Shown: positions 18,321-27,363, counted from the first letter of the stretch. The stretch is 64,000 nt of DNA from Pyrinomonadaceae bacterium (GCA_019694395.1 JAIBCC010000015.1:62001-126000); one strand, 5' to 3'. Notes: generated by a model from the sequence alone, not told the origin. Program-made: numbers and translations.

Positions 18321-19523
18321 ATGAAAACGAAATTTTTATCAATTGTCTTCTTGAGCCTTTTTCTGATGCTTTTGGCAGGCACAACCTGTTTTGCACAGAA
18401 TGAGGCTTTGTATAAAAAAGAGTTGTCTGTGGCTTCAAAGCAGAAGAATCCATCGGAATATCGTGCTCAGGCGTTTAGGAAATATCTCGAAGCGATAGAT
18501 ACTCGCAAAATGTCGGAATCCAAATTGAATCAATTTGTTGCCGATAAATTAGAAGAATTGGTTGCGATTGATTTTTGGTCGGCATATTTGGTGCAAACGT
18601 ATTCACTGCCAAAATTCATTAAGTGGCGTGAAATTCGAGAGCTACTTTCCGTTGAGCGAGTCGCGGCATTCAAAAAACTGACCGAATTCTGTGCGGCACA
18701 TAAATGCCCGAAAGAATTTCCTGCGGGTTTTCCAAAACCCGGTTCGGGTTGGGGTCGAAAGGATTCAGGAAGCGGTGTAGCGAATAAACCAAAAGATATT
18801 ACTCAGTCTTCAACCGCCGTGGAATTCGGTAATCGTGCCGCCGAACAATTAAATCAACGCAAATACAGTGAAGTGATTCAAAACGCTTCCGAGTGTCTGC
18901 GGCTCGACAAAAGAATCTCCGAATGTTACTACCTTCGCGGTCTCGCTTATTACGCGACCTCAAAATATGATGATGCGATCAGCGATTTCACTAAATATAT
19001 CGAAGCCAATCCTAAGGATCCGAAAGGGTTTGAATTTCGTGCCGAAAATTATATCGAAAAAAGGAATTACGAAGCTGCCGTTGCCGATCTTGATGCTTCG
19101 CTCGCACTCGTTTCCAATCCTGAAACCTTAAAACGACGCGACCAGGTAAAAATCGAACATTTCAAAAAACGTGCCTTTGACCAATTAGATCAGGGCAAAT
19201 TTGACGAATCAATACAAAGTGCAACGGAGTGCATACGGCTCAATATAAAGGATGACAAGTGTTACGAGTTTCGCGGTCACGCCAATTTTGCTGCTGGAAA
19301 ATACGATGCTGCTATAAGCGATTTTACTCAATATATTCAATTGAAGCCGAAAGACTCTAAAGGTTTTTTATTACGCGGACAAATTTATGAGGCAAAAAAG
19401 AACTACGATGCCGCAATTGCAGATTTTACAAAGGCACTCGAAATCAAATACGACATAAAAATACAAGAACGCATTAATCAAGTAAAATTATTGAAAGAGA
19501 AAGAAAACAAGAAACCAATGTAA
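18321..19523 (+). CDS. Exported TPR protein
   Basis: 400 residues with signal peptide MKTKFLSIVFLSLFLMLLAG (cleavage near CFAQ). Residues 25-150 form a helical domain of unknown type containing KYLEAIDTRKMSESKLNQFV and CAAHKCPKEFPAGFPKP. Two pairs of TPR units follow, each including the near-repeat CYYLRGLAYYATSKYDDA / CYEFRGHANFAAGKYDAA, suggesting internal duplication of about 125 residues. Co-transcribed with the preceding TPR gene. Function unknown beyond protein binding. Confidence 0.87.
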   Translation: MKTKFLSIVFLSLFLMLLAGTTCFAQNEALYKKELSVASKQKNPSEYRAQAFRKYLEAIDTRKMSESKLNQFVADKLEELVAIDFWSAYLVQTYSLPKFIKWREIRELLSVERVAAFKKLTEFCAAHKCPKEFPAGFPKPGSGWGRKDSGSGVANKPKDITQSSTAVEFGNRAAEQLNQRKYSEVIQNASECLRLDKRISECYYLRGLAYYATSKYDDAISDFTKYIEANPKDPKGFEFRAENYIEKRNYEAAVADLDASLALVSNPETLKRRDQVKIEHFKKRAFDQLDQGKFDESIQSATECIRLNIKDDKCYEFRGHANFAAGKYDAAISDFTQYIQLKPKDSKGFLLRGQIYEAKKNYDAAIADFTKALEIKYDIKIQERINQVKLLKEKENKKPM

Positions 19524-19585
19524 TCTTGGCTATGGACTGATTTTGTTTTGGCTAAACTAACAAGCATTGGAAAATTTACAATAAT

Positions 19586-20587
19586 TCAACTCATAAATTC
19601 ACAAATTAAACGATGAAAATGATGAGTTCCCTGCTCTCGCGTGGGCGAGTATCTGCCCGAATCATAAAAACGTGAGCGAATTCCTCTTTGAACAGATTCG
19701 ACAACGGCTTGATCTTCAAGCTCTACCGTTTCCAAATCTGCACCTGCACCTGTTCCTAATTTCGATTCGTCTGAAACGAAAGTCAGATAAGTAACTGTTG
19801 TTTTACTTGGGGTTATCGGTTTAACAATATTTACCGAAATTCCCCACGGATAAAAATTGAACATCAGATTAGGGAAAATGAAAAAGTAATGGGCGGCAAG
19901 TTCACCGTTGTCATCAAAGGCAGTTTGCAAACTTGAGAAGCGAAAAGTTTCCGTCGTGTAAGTGCCGTAATCAATGACGGAATTTAAGCCTTGATGCACA
20001 AACGGAACATGAAAACCTTCGAGATAATTTTCGCAATACAAAGCCCAATGAGCATTTACTTCGTAATCTTTGATGGCAGTCAGACGAGATTTTTTCAAAG
20101 GCTGAACCGTTTGTTTCATTTCTGCCAAAAACTCATCCAAAGTCGCAAAAGGATTCAACGAAGCAAAGATAAAATTTGCCCAAACACCAAACGGAATTTG
20201 GGGCAAATCGTCCTTTTCGGAGGGAAAATTCTCGACATTTTCAAATTCCGGCATCGAGAGAAATTTGCCTTGCAGATCAAATCTGCGCCCGTGATAGCGG
20301 CATCTAATTCCGTTAGTATTGCAATTTTCCTCGACTAAAATTGCTCCGCGATGGGTGCAGACGTTTGAGAAACAATTTATTTCCCCGTTACTGTTTGAAA
20401 TCAAAATCGGCGTTTCTAAAATATTGACAGGGCGCAAATTAACCGAATCGTCAAAGCAGTCAACTAAATGCCAGCTTCGGGAAAAAATCTTTTCTTTTGA
20501 CTGTTCAAAATATTTTTCGTTGGTATAAAATTCGGATGAAAGCGTGTGCGCTTGGCGAATATCAGGATTTATTTCAAAGATTGACAT
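19586..20587 (-). CDS. Rieske non-heme iron oxygenase, alpha subunit type
   Basis: 333 cytosolic residues. The Rieske [2Fe-2S] ligands are Cys77/His79 (CTHRGA) and Cys96/His99 (CRYHG). The mononuclear iron site is seen as ENYLEGFHVPFVH with His193 and His198. The arrangement and length match ring-hydroxylating or quaternary-amine oxygenase alpha subunits. No reductase or beta subunit gene is adjacent. It begins one base after the stop of the acyltransferase gene, so it is translated from the same mRNA. Substrate unknown. Confidence 0.88.
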   Translation of the reverse strand: MSIFEINPDIRQAHTLSSEFYTNEKYFEQSKEKIFSRSWHLVDCFDDSVNLRPVNILETPILISNSNGEINCFSNVCTHRGAILVEENCNTNGIRCRYHGRRFDLQGKFLSMPEFENVENFPSEKDDLPQIPFGVWANFIFASLNPFATLDEFLAEMKQTVQPLKKSRLTAIKDYEVNAHWALYCENYLEGFHVPFVHQGLNSVIDYGTYTTETFRFSSLQTAFDDNGELAAHYFFIFPNLMFNFYPWGISVNIVKPITPSKTTVTYLTFVSDESKLGTGAGADLETVELEDQAVVESVQRGIRSRFYDSGRYSPTREQGTHHFHRLICEFMS

Positions 20588-20588
20588 T

Positions 20589-22079
20589 TTATTTTTCTAC
20601 AATTTCTCCGATTTCTTTTTGTAAAGTTTCTCTTTGCACCAAAAGCCGTAAAAACAAAGCGCGTTGACGAAACAAAAGCCACACCGATTTTATCCAAATG
20701 CTCATATCAATCAAAGTTTCTGAGCTTCGTAAAGCGATGTAGCCGCATAAAATCGTCAACGGAATCGAAATCAATGCAAGTTGCCAGCCGAAAAACCACC
20801 AAATAATTAACCCGACAATCAACCAGGTCAGCGGCATCAGCCCCATTGCCGCAATAACTTTGTAGGTTGCGCCAACTGCATCTGCGCCGTGATTTTTGAA
20901 AACCAATCCGATGAAATTTGAAAAAAGATACGCGGGCGAATGAATAAACGCGCCGATTATTGCCAAAGGCGACAAAACCGTGATGATAAAAATCCGCAAA
21001 ACCAAATAACGGAAAACGTAAAAAGTGGGATGCTGCATCACGGAAAGACTTTCGGTTGTCAGTCCGCTGTTTTTTAATTCATCTTCATAATTACTGATTT
21101 TTTCATTAAGTTCACGCATTTTTTGCGGATCGTTTTTGGATAAAATCTGATATTTTTTGGCTAAATCCTGCAATCGCTGAAAAGTTTGTGCCAAAGTTTG
21201 TTTGAACAATAGATTTTTATAAACCGAAGAAAAAAGTGCTTCCGCCTTGAGAATTGCTTCAAGTTCGTTTTGATTTTCCAAATTCAAGGTAACATCCTGC
21301 AAAGCGTTTTCAATTTTCTTAGTCAAATCTTTGACGGCTTTTCGCGGGGGTTCTCCATCTTCGTCCAGCTCGATTTGTTCTACCTCAAAAATCTCGCCGT
21401 AACGGATCAGGGCTTCACTCCGAAATGTGGTTTTTGAAGTGTAAAACAAACCGACTGCCATAATCTTTAAAGAGTGATCAGTGATCAGTGGTCGGTGGTC
21501 AGCTTCTTCTTCCCCCTCCTCTACTCCCAACTCCTTACTCCCTACTTCTTTCCCCACTCCCAAACTCCCCAAAGCAATCCGCGCTGCTCCGCTTTTCATC
21601 GGCTGCAATTTGGTTTCATTGTGCGAAATTCCTTCCGGGAAAATGGCGATGCAGCGATTTTGATTTAATAGTTCACGGCAAATCTCAAAAGTTCGTAAAT
21701 TTTTTGAGGTATCGCCATCAGCATCAATCCGCCGGTAAAGCGGTAAAACCTCTAACTTTCGCAAAAGCCATCCGGCAACCGGAATTGAAAAAAGCGTGGA
21801 TTTTGCGAGAAATGAAACGCGGCGTGAAAGCGAAACATAAACGAGTGCCGGATCAATTAGTCCATTCGGATGATTAAGAACAAAAATTATTCCGTCTTTA
21901 TTTGGGACTTTTTCAACTCCGGCGGTTTCGATACGGCGAAAAAATAAACGAAGTGCAATACTAATCGCGGCGTGAATGATCTGGCGTAAAATCGAGCCGC
22001 GTCCAAGAAAAATCATCTCCCACAGGTGCAAGACTTTAACGGTTTCAGTTGATTGAGTTGATTCTTCTTCCTTTGCCAT
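20589..22079 (-). CDS. PlsC-type glycerol-phosphate acyltransferase with extra C-terminal membrane region
   Basis: 496 residues. The acyltransferase block is in the first 230: NHPNGLIDP with His70 and Asp76 as catalytic pair, and FPEGISHNE (147-155) as the acceptor-phosphate site. A coiled segment and two or more hydrophobic helices (ILSKNDP... region, then LRIFIITVLSPLAIIGAFI and GLMPLTWLIVGLIIWWFFGW) follow. Residues about 173-204 are an insertion encoded by two heptanucleotide repeats (21474-21501, 21523-21550) between IALGSLG and LKIMAVGLFY. Membrane-bound phospholipid or related lipid acylation is expected. It is 39 bases after the transporter gene. Confidence 0.88.
   Translation of the reverse strand: MAKEEESTQSTETVKVLHLWEMIFLGRGSILRQIIHAAISIALRLFFRRIETAGVEKVPNKDGIIFVLNHPNGLIDPALVYVSLSRRVSFLAKSTLFSIPVAGWLLRKLEVLPLYRRIDADGDTSKNLRTFEICRELLNQNRCIAIFPEGISHNETKLQPMKSGAARIALGSLGVGKEVGSKELGVEEGEEEADHRPLITDHSLKIMAVGLFYTSKTTFRSEALIRYGEIFEVEQIELDEDGEPPRKAVKDLTKKIENALQDVTLNLENQNELEAILKAEALFSSVYKNLLFKQTLAQTFQRLQDLAKKYQILSKNDPQKMRELNEKISNYEDELKNSGLTTESLSVMQHPTFYVFRYLVLRIFIITVLSPLAIIGAFIHSPAYLFSNFIGLVFKNHGADAVGATYKVIAAMGLMPLTWLIVGLIIWWFFGWQLALISIPLTILCGYIALRSSETLIDMSIWIKSVWLLFRQRALFLRLLVQRETLQKEIGEIVEK
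21474..21501. repeat. Heptanucleotide repeat GTGATCA in the acyltransferase gene
   Basis: Two perfect and two slightly diverged copies of GTGATCA (the last two GTGGTCG, GTGGTCA). It is translated on the minus strand as part of a protein insertion. Confidence 0.85.
21523..21550. repeat. Heptanucleotide repeat ACTCCCA in the acyltransferase gene
   Basis: Four seven-base units of ACTCCCA type (ACTCCCA, ACTCCTT, ACTCCCT, ACTTCTT), with similar sequence trailing to about 21569. It is separated from the GTGATCA repeat by 21 pyrimidine-rich bases, and both fall in the same insertion. Confidence 0.75.
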
Positions 22080-22090
22080 TAATTTTAATT

Positions 22091-22118
22091 TAACGCAAAG
22101 ACACTATGCAGCAAAGTT
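22091..22118. repeat. Short copy of the ACGCAAAGAC intergenic repeat
   Basis: TTAACGCAAAGACACTATGC followed by AGCAAAG lies between the transporter and acyltransferase genes. It resembles the left arm of the larger inverted repeat at 29365-29472 and the copy at 27427. Confidence 0.5.
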
Positions 22119-22964
22119 TTACCTTATACCTTTTATCTTTTTACTTATTATTGCCAAACCAATTCCGCCTAAAATCAAGCAGCTTGCCACAATAAGCCTC
22201 GCAGTAAGTGTTTCAGCCAAAAAGATTACGCCTCCAATTGCGGCGATGGCAGGAACAGCAAGCTGTAAAGTTGCGGCGCGGGTTGCGGTATGATGTTTCA
22301 AAACCGAATACCAAACCGAATAACCGATTCCCGAAGCGATTGCCCCGGACAAAACCGCTAAAATTATCCCCTTGGGTGATAATTGAATTTGTGAATAGAA
22401 CGGCGTGGCAAATAACAAAATCATCGGCACGGTGCGGATAAAATTTCCGGTGGTATCTGCCAAGGGATTTTCGCTTCCCTTGCCGCGTAAAGTGTAAAAT
22501 CCCCAGGCGATGCCCGCAGAAATCATTAAAGCCGAAAAAGCAATGGGCGGAGCGGAAAGCCCCGGAAAGACTAAATAAACCAAGCCGCTAAAAGCTAAAA
22601 ATAATCCAAGCCATTCCAAAAAGTTCGGTCTTTCGCCGCGAATTAGTGCCGCACAGATCATTGTTAATTGCACCGAACCGAATAAAATCAAAGCCCCTGT
22701 CGCAGTGGTTAATTTGAGATATGCAAACGAAAAACAAATGGCATATCCAAAAAGAAAGAACGCAGAAAGCCAATTTCCGCGTTCAAGTTCAGTTTTTTTA
22801 TTGGCAACAAATGAAATGAAAGTCAGCGTAATTGCGCCGGAGAGCAATCGAATTAAAGTAAATCCCGTTGCATCGATCGTTTCCCCGCCAAGTGCCAAAC
22901 GGCAAAGAATTGAATTAAAGGCAAAGGCAATCAGTGCCAGAGTTGTAAATAAAGCGACTTTCAA
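22119..22964 (-). CDS. DMT-superfamily (EamA) transporter
   Basis: 281 residues, hydrophobic throughout with about ten transmembrane helices in two EamA repeats. The first carries FAFNSILCRLALGGETIDATGF and the second ends with LAETLTARLIVASCLILGGIGL. This is the usual length for drug/metabolite or amino-acid exporters. It opens an apparent operon with the PlsC-like and Rieske genes. Substrate cannot be inferred. Confidence 0.9.
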   Translation of the reverse strand: MKVALFTTLALIAFAFNSILCRLALGGETIDATGFTLIRLLSGAITLTFISFVANKKTELERGNWLSAFFLFGYAICFSFAYLKLTTATGALILFGSVQLTMICAALIRGERPNFLEWLGLFLAFSGLVYLVFPGLSAPPIAFSALMISAGIAWGFYTLRGKGSENPLADTTGNFIRTVPMILLFATPFYSQIQLSPKGIILAVLSGAIASGIGYSVWYSVLKHHTATRAATLQLAVPAIAAIGGVIFLAETLTARLIVASCLILGGIGLAIISKKIKGIR

Positions 22965-23008
22965 TTTTTATGAATTTAGTAACCGTGCAAAAATAATTTA
23001 AAGTTTTT

Positions 23009-23077
23009 GCCGCAGATAAACGCGGATTTGGCTGATCTTATTTGGCTCTAATCCGCGTCATCAGCAAAATCTGCGGC
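23009..23077. repeat. Imperfect intergenic hairpin, CGCAGAT/CGCGGAT type
   Basis: Outer arms GCCGCAGAT (23009-23017) and ATCTGCGGC (23069-23077) pair, as do inner arms CGCGGAT (23021-23027) and ATCCGCG (23051-23057). No gene overlaps it. It resembles the dispersed 'CGCAGATAAACGCGGAT' repeats seen between genes in many environmental genomes. Confidence 0.7.
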
Positions 23078-23092
23078 TCTATTTCTTAAAAA

Positions 23093-23195
23093 TGTAACGC
23101 TGACATCTTGTCGGCTGTCGCGTGTGCATCTTGCTCGCTGGCTGTTGCGTAGGCAAGATGCCTACGCAACAGCCAGCGAGGACGCTGGCGTTACA
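23093..23195. repeat. Intergenic palindrome with a perfect 22-bp stem
   Basis: Bases 23134-23155 and 23159-23180 are perfect 22-bp inverted repeats around a 3-base loop. Outer arms TGTAACGC (23093-23100) and GCGTTACA (23188-23195) bracket it. It is richer in GC than its surroundings, lies outside genes, and looks like a mobile palindromic unit (REP- or MITE-like). Confidence 0.85.
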
Positions 23196-23251
23196 AATTA
23201 TAAATTTATTTTGCCCACCTGCTTATTCCCGTTAAATTCATAATTTTCTAC

Positions 23252-23509
23252 TTATTCGTTGAAATGTGCAATGTCCGAATTTGTATCGGAACTATCTTGC
23301 ACAGCCCCAACTCCGCTGTCTGGTTCGGTCTCTTCATAATTTTCAGTTGAATGATCCTGTCCGGTTGGTCTCTCGGTTTCCTCGCCCGAAATCTTATGAA
23401 ATCCTTCGTCGGAAAGCTGTCCGTCGGCATTTGGCAAATCGCTGCCGGTCCTGACCGTATCTTTTTCATCCGTTACATCTTCGATATTAGTTCCTTTTCT
23501 TGGTGTCAT
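23252..23509 (-). CDS. Small acidic hydrophilic protein
   Basis: 85 residues from ATG 23509, preceded by CAGGAG at good spacing, so translation is plausible. It is strongly acidic and polar, with no hydrophobic core or signal peptide, rich in Asp, Glu, Ser, Thr and Gly (e.g. VTDEKDTVRTGSDLPNADGQ). It is probably intrinsically disordered. I recognise no family; similar small disordered proteins are often stress related, but nothing here shows that. Confidence 0.65.
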   Translation of the reverse strand: MTPRKGTNIEDVTDEKDTVRTGSDLPNADGQLSDEGFHKISGEETERPTGQDHSTENYEETEPDSGVGAVQDSSDTNSDIAHFNE

Positions 23510-23715
23510 TCTAAAACTCCTGTTTTCAAAATTTATATTGGATTTGAAAATAGCTTAAAAAATGAACCGTTTCAGTAATTTGGACAAAAAAAAATTTGCT
23601 TTCTACATTTTTTTATTTTTTTTGTCCGATTTTATTTTTAATTTCCGCATATTGAGTCAGAACACATTTTTTATTGTGTTTCGGATGGTTAAAAATTTTG
23701 TCGGGAGAAACTTTT

Positions 23716-24777
23716 ATGAGAAAAATAAACCAAATCTTTTTATTACTTTTTTGTTTTTGTCTTTGTATTATCCAAGCTGCAGCACAAACTAATTCGATTG
23801 CTAATGAGACCAACCAAAATTCTATCAATCAAAATATTCTGAGTAATTACGAAAAATCAGGAGTTCAGGTCAAACAGCACTGGAAACTTATAAATAAGTA
23901 TTCCGGGAAACAACTTTATTTTCTCTACGTTTCAGTCAAAACTCTGAAAGAAAAAGGAGTGAAAACCATAAGTCAGGCAGAAGCCGTTCCGGTTTATGTT
24001 GAAACTGAAACAAGTTTCGAACCGATTCTGGTTGAAAATAAAGGACAATATAATGTTCCGGTTGAACAAACCGTTTCGGAAGGGGGTTTTGTGGCAACGA
24101 AAGACGGCTATATTATAACAAGTCTCCGGGCAGCCGCACCTTGGAATTCTGGATCGACTTATGTAGGAACTACAATTCCCCCGGGAATTATAATGTCGTC
24201 GGATTTGAAAAAGATTAAAGTAGTAGATAGCACCCCGCCGGTAGATTGGATTCCATCGCATACTCAACCGCAGCGCGGAATGGTTGGAAATTTCGGTATT
24301 AAGGCTAATTTCGACTATAAAAATACCAAAAACGAAACAGACTTATCAGTTTTAATTGGCAGATCAGATAGACCGATGGATGCCAAACCTATTATGAGTT
24401 CAGGAAAGGAAGAAATAGGCTTAATTAAAGTGGATTTACCCGGAGAACTTAATGCACTGGAACTGAATGATAACTATGACAGCCTGAACAAAGGTTCTGC
24501 TGATAATTTCATAATTAAAAAAGATGCCAATGGCTTAAAAGTAATGAAAACATCGGTCGTCGCCAAAGGCTCGTTTGATTGGGGAACTACAATTCAACTC
24601 GGCAATAGTTTTTCTGAAACGGAAAAGGAAAACAAAGCAAACCAATCCTTGTTTAACTCCGGCAATCCTGTTTTTGACGGCAAAGGGCGTGTCATTGGGA
24701 TCTATCAAAGTTTTAATTCATCTGATCAAACGCATTTTGTTATTCCAATAAAATTTGGTAAAGAATTGCTGAATTAA
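23716..24777 (+). CDS. Exported trypsin-like (S1C-type) protein lacking the catalytic His
   Basis: The start is ATG 23716 after GGGAGA; the signal peptide ends near AAAQ. The fold resembles HtrA/trypsin-like proteases: GGFVATKDGYIITSLRAA corresponds to the 'GSGVIISKDGYILTNNHVV' strand, but the His is absent. Near the C-terminus, FNSGNPVFDGKGRVIGIYQS corresponds to the 'GNSGGPLLN..G.VIGI' block, with the Ser retained and one Gly replaced by Asn. The ending THFVIPIKF also fits. About 353 residues, without PDZ domain. It is probably a non-catalytic binding protein in the periplasm. The gene is monocistronic, followed by a terminator. Confidence 0.72.
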   Translation: MRKINQIFLLLFCFCLCIIQAAAQTNSIANETNQNSINQNILSNYEKSGVQVKQHWKLINKYSGKQLYFLYVSVKTLKEKGVKTISQAEAVPVYVETETSFEPILVENKGQYNVPVEQTVSEGGFVATKDGYIITSLRAAAPWNSGSTYVGTTIPPGIIMSSDLKKIKVVDSTPPVDWIPSHTQPQRGMVGNFGIKANFDYKNTKNETDLSVLIGRSDRPMDAKPIMSSGKEEIGLIKVDLPGELNALELNDNYDSLNKGSADNFIIKKDANGLKVMKTSVVAKGSFDWGTTIQLGNSFSETEKENKANQSLFNSGNPVFDGKGRVIGIYQSFNSSDQTHFVIPIKFGKELLN

Positions 24778-24800
24778 ACAAAAATCCGAATCAACAAAAA

Positions 24801-24837
24801 AACAAAAGCCGCTGAAAATGCGGCTCTTTTATTTTTT
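24801..24837. terminator. Bidirectional Rho-independent terminator
   Basis: AGCCGC (24807-24812) and GCGGCT (24820-24825) form a stem with an A-rich run before and a T-rich run after. It lies between the convergent protease-like and RraB-like genes. Confidence 0.85.
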
Positions 24838-24854
24838 ATAGTTTCTTCACTTTG

Positions 24855-25247
24855 TTAAAGTTCGTCTTCCTCATCATCCTCATCATCTCCAACTTCGCCG
24901 AACTCCCAGCCGTCATACATTTCGATTTCAAATTCATCGGCTAGTTTTTGGAAATCAATATTTCTTTGCGCCAGCGATTCGGGCGTATGAACCTCGACTT
25001 TATCAATATGGAGCAGATATTCGCCAGTTGATTTTTCGGTTTCCTCATCGCCAAGTTCAAAAATATCAATGAAATCGTATCCATCGGCTTCGAGTTTTAA
25101 TCCAAGTTTTTCCAGTTTGTCTATGTTTTTATCAACAAAGTAAAAACTGTAAAGCATTGGCTCATCGATTTTCCAATTATCTTCTTGTTGCGCCTCAGCG
25201 AATATTTCCCTGATGCCTTCTAATTGTGATTCTATATCATTAAACAT
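24855..25247 (-). CDS. RraB-like regulator of ribonuclease E activity family
   Basis: 130 residues from ATG 25247 with AAAGAAG upstream (a TTG at 25262 is possible). The N-terminal SQLEGIREIFAEAQQEDNW, the middle PMLYSFYFVDKNIDKLEKLG and the acidic tail after YDGWEFGEV match the ferredoxin-like RraB family. Family members bind RNase E or, more generally, act as small intracellular regulators. No RNase gene is nearby. The call is by overall pattern, not by a catalytic motif. Confidence 0.7.
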   Translation of the reverse strand: MFNDIESQLEGIREIFAEAQQEDNWKIDEPMLYSFYFVDKNIDKLEKLGLKLEADGYDFIDIFELGDEETEKSTGEYLLHIDKVEVHTPESLAQRNIDFQKLADEFEIEMYDGWEFGEVGDDEDDEEDEL

Positions 25248-25404
25248 AATTACTTCTTTCAATTAGTCTAACCTTGAAAGCAGTGCAAAGTAAAAGAAGA
25301 AAACTAAAGAACTTTGTGTTGTAAAAATATAAAAGACACGAAAATTAAAATCGAACGATTTCTTTTTTTTTCGCGTCATTTAGCGTATTTCGCGGGCAAA
25401 TTTC

Positions 25405-27363
25405 TTATTCTTCTGTCTGCTCTACTTTCACAATCGGCTTCATATGCGGGAACAAAATCACATCGCGGATAGAGTGTTTATTGGTCAAAAGCATTACCAA
25501 TCTATCAATTCCGATTCCGATTCCGGCGGCGGGCGGCATTCCGTAGGCGAGAGCGCGAATGTAGTCCTCGTCCAAAACCATTGCTTCGTCATCCCCGCCT
25601 TCTCTGGCACTCATCTGGTCAACGAAACGCTCGTATTGTTCACGCGGGTCGTTGAGTTCGCTAAATCCGTTGGCGCATTCCATTCCGTTGATGAATAATT
25701 CAAAGCGTTCGGCGATATTCGGATTGGTCGGAGACGCTTTGGATAATGGCGAAATTGATTTCGGATAATCAATGATGAAGGTTGGTTGGATTAAGTCAGA
25801 TTCAACAAACTCTTCAAATAAATATACTAGCCCGTTTTCTTTAACCTCTTGTAAATTTTCGGCTCTTCGCATAATCCGATCAACAGAAATTTGCCAAATC
25901 GAATCAGGAACTCTAAACCCTGCCTCCTCTGCTGTTGGCATTGAATGTTCAAAAAGTTTTGTCTTTTCCCATAATTCAAACTTTTCACTTTCAATTTTAT
26001 TTTCGGCAGCAATTCGATTTTTTTCTAACTCTTCGTCTGACCATCCTGACACATGCAAACTATTAAAAGCTCTGGTCTTCAATTCCCGATGAGCAAGTAT
26101 TCGTCGTTGAAAACCTTCATCCTCTAGCCAAACATCGGGATCAGAACTATTATATTTTTCCACATCTTTTGAAATAACTTTTGCAATAGCCTCTTTCATT
26201 GAGATTCTTTCAAACTTTCCAAAATCAATTTCATTCTCGCCGTATTTCACAACCAGACTTCCGTTATTGGCTTTCATCACAGCTTCTTTGATCATTGCTT
26301 CGGCAAAATCCATCATTCCGTTGACATCCATATAGGCGCAATAGAATTCGAGCATCGTAAATTCAGGATTGTGCTTTTGGGAAAGTCCTTCATTACGGAA
26401 ATTGCGGTTGAGCTCGTAAACTTTTTCAAAGCCACCGACAGTCAATCTTTTTAAGTAAAGTTCGGGCGCAATACGTGCGTAAAGCGGAATGTCGAGCGCG
26501 TTGTGATAGGTTTCAAAAGGTCTTGCCGCCGCTCCGGTCGCTTTTGGCGAAAGCATCGGCGTTTCGACTTCGATGTAGCCCGCATCATCCAAATAGCGAC
26601 GCATTCCGCTAATCAATTTGGCGCGTCGTTCAAAAACTTCGCGGGTGGTCAAACCTTCGTGTTCGACCTGTAAACTCGAAGCAATCAAATCGGCATAACG
26701 ATAACGTCTTTGCAATTCGGGATCGGCAATGCCGTGCATTTTATCCGGCATCGGAAGTAAGGATTTTGACAAAAACTGTAAAGTTTCAACGTGAATCGAA
26801 AGCTCGCCCGTATTGGTCAAAAACAAATAACCTTCAACGCCAATAAAATCTCCGCCGTCGAGTAATTTGAACAAATCCCACCCGTCAACAAAGTCAGGAG
26901 TTGGGAGTGGAGAGTTGGGAGTGGCTTCGCCTTCTCTCTGTCCACCATTTGAAATTCCTTTAACGTCGTCTTTTCTGACATAGATCTGAATGCGGTTTTT
27001 ACCGTCCGACAGATGCACGAACGCGGCTTTTCCCATCGTTCGCGGCGTGGTCGTCAATCTACCTGAAACACGAACATTTCCAAAAGTTCTGAGTTCTGCA
27101 TTGAGAGCTTCTTTTTCCTCCGGGTGTGGTCGCTCGCCTTCGTTCAGCGTGGAAATATGACGTTTGATTTCATCAACAACTTGTTTTACTGCGGAAAAAT
27201 GTAAAAGATTCGTGATCGTATCTTCTTCGCCGGTAAATTTACTGCGTTCAAATTTGTTGGGGTAAACGTTGCCGACAAGCTCGCGCAAGGCTTCAAGGTG
27301 ATGAGCCCGCGCTTCGGTTTGGTCATTAGGTTCAATAATTTCATCAAATTCAGGTATGTTCAT
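25405..27363 (-). CDS. lysS: Lysyl-tRNA synthetase, class II, with insertions
   Basis: 652 residues from ATG 27363, well above the roughly 500 typical for bacterial LysRS. It catalyses ATP-dependent charging of tRNA-Lys in the cytosol. An OB-fold anticodon domain lies at about 95-200. Class II motif 1 is near 265-275 (EVETPMLSP), motif 2 at 314-327 ([12 protein letters not shown]), and motif 3 at 614-627 ([13 protein letters not shown]). Extra sequence includes an N-terminal segment (about 40-85), a heptanucleotide-encoded loop (about 136-158) and roughly 90 residues between motifs 2 and 3 (about 405-500), rich in charged helices. All core motifs are intact, so it should be active. Confidence 0.95.
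   Translation of the reverse strand: MNIPEFDEIIEPNDQTEARAHHLEALRELVGNVYPNKFERSKFTGEEDTITNLLHFSAVKQVVDEIKRHISTLNEGERPHPEEKEALNAELRTFGNVRVSGRLTTTPRTMGKAAFVHLSDGKNRIQIYVRKDDVKGISNGGQREGEATPNSPLPTPDFVDGWDLFKLLDGGDFIGVEGYLFLTNTGELSIHVETLQFLSKSLLPMPDKMHGIADPELQRRYRYADLIASSLQVEHEGLTTREVFERRAKLISGMRRYLDDAGYIEVETPMLSPKATGAAARPFETYHNALDIPLYARIAPELYLKRLTVGGFEKVYELNRNFRNEGLSQKHNPEFTMLEFYCAYMDVNGMMDFAEAMIKEAVMKANNGSLVVKYGENEIDFGKFERISMKEAIAKVISKDVEKYNSSDPDVWLEDEGFQRRILAHRELKTRAFNSLHVSGWSDEELEKNRIAAENKIESEKFELWEKTKLFEHSMPTAEEAGFRVPDSIWQISVDRIMRRAENLQEVKENGLVYLFEEFVESDLIQPTFIIDYPKSISPLSKASPTNPNIAERFELFINGMECANGFSELNDPREQYERFVDQMSAREGGDDEAMVLDEDYIRALAYGMPPAAGIGIGIDRLVMLLTNKHSIRDVILFPHMKPIVKVEQTEE
26896..26923. 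repeat. Heptanucleotide repeat inside lysS
   Basis: Alternating units AGGAGTT / GGGAGTG / GAGAGTT / GGGAGTG, 28 bases. It is translated on the minus strand as a Pro/Ser/Thr-rich loop in the anticodon-binding OB-fold region. Confidence 0.8.
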
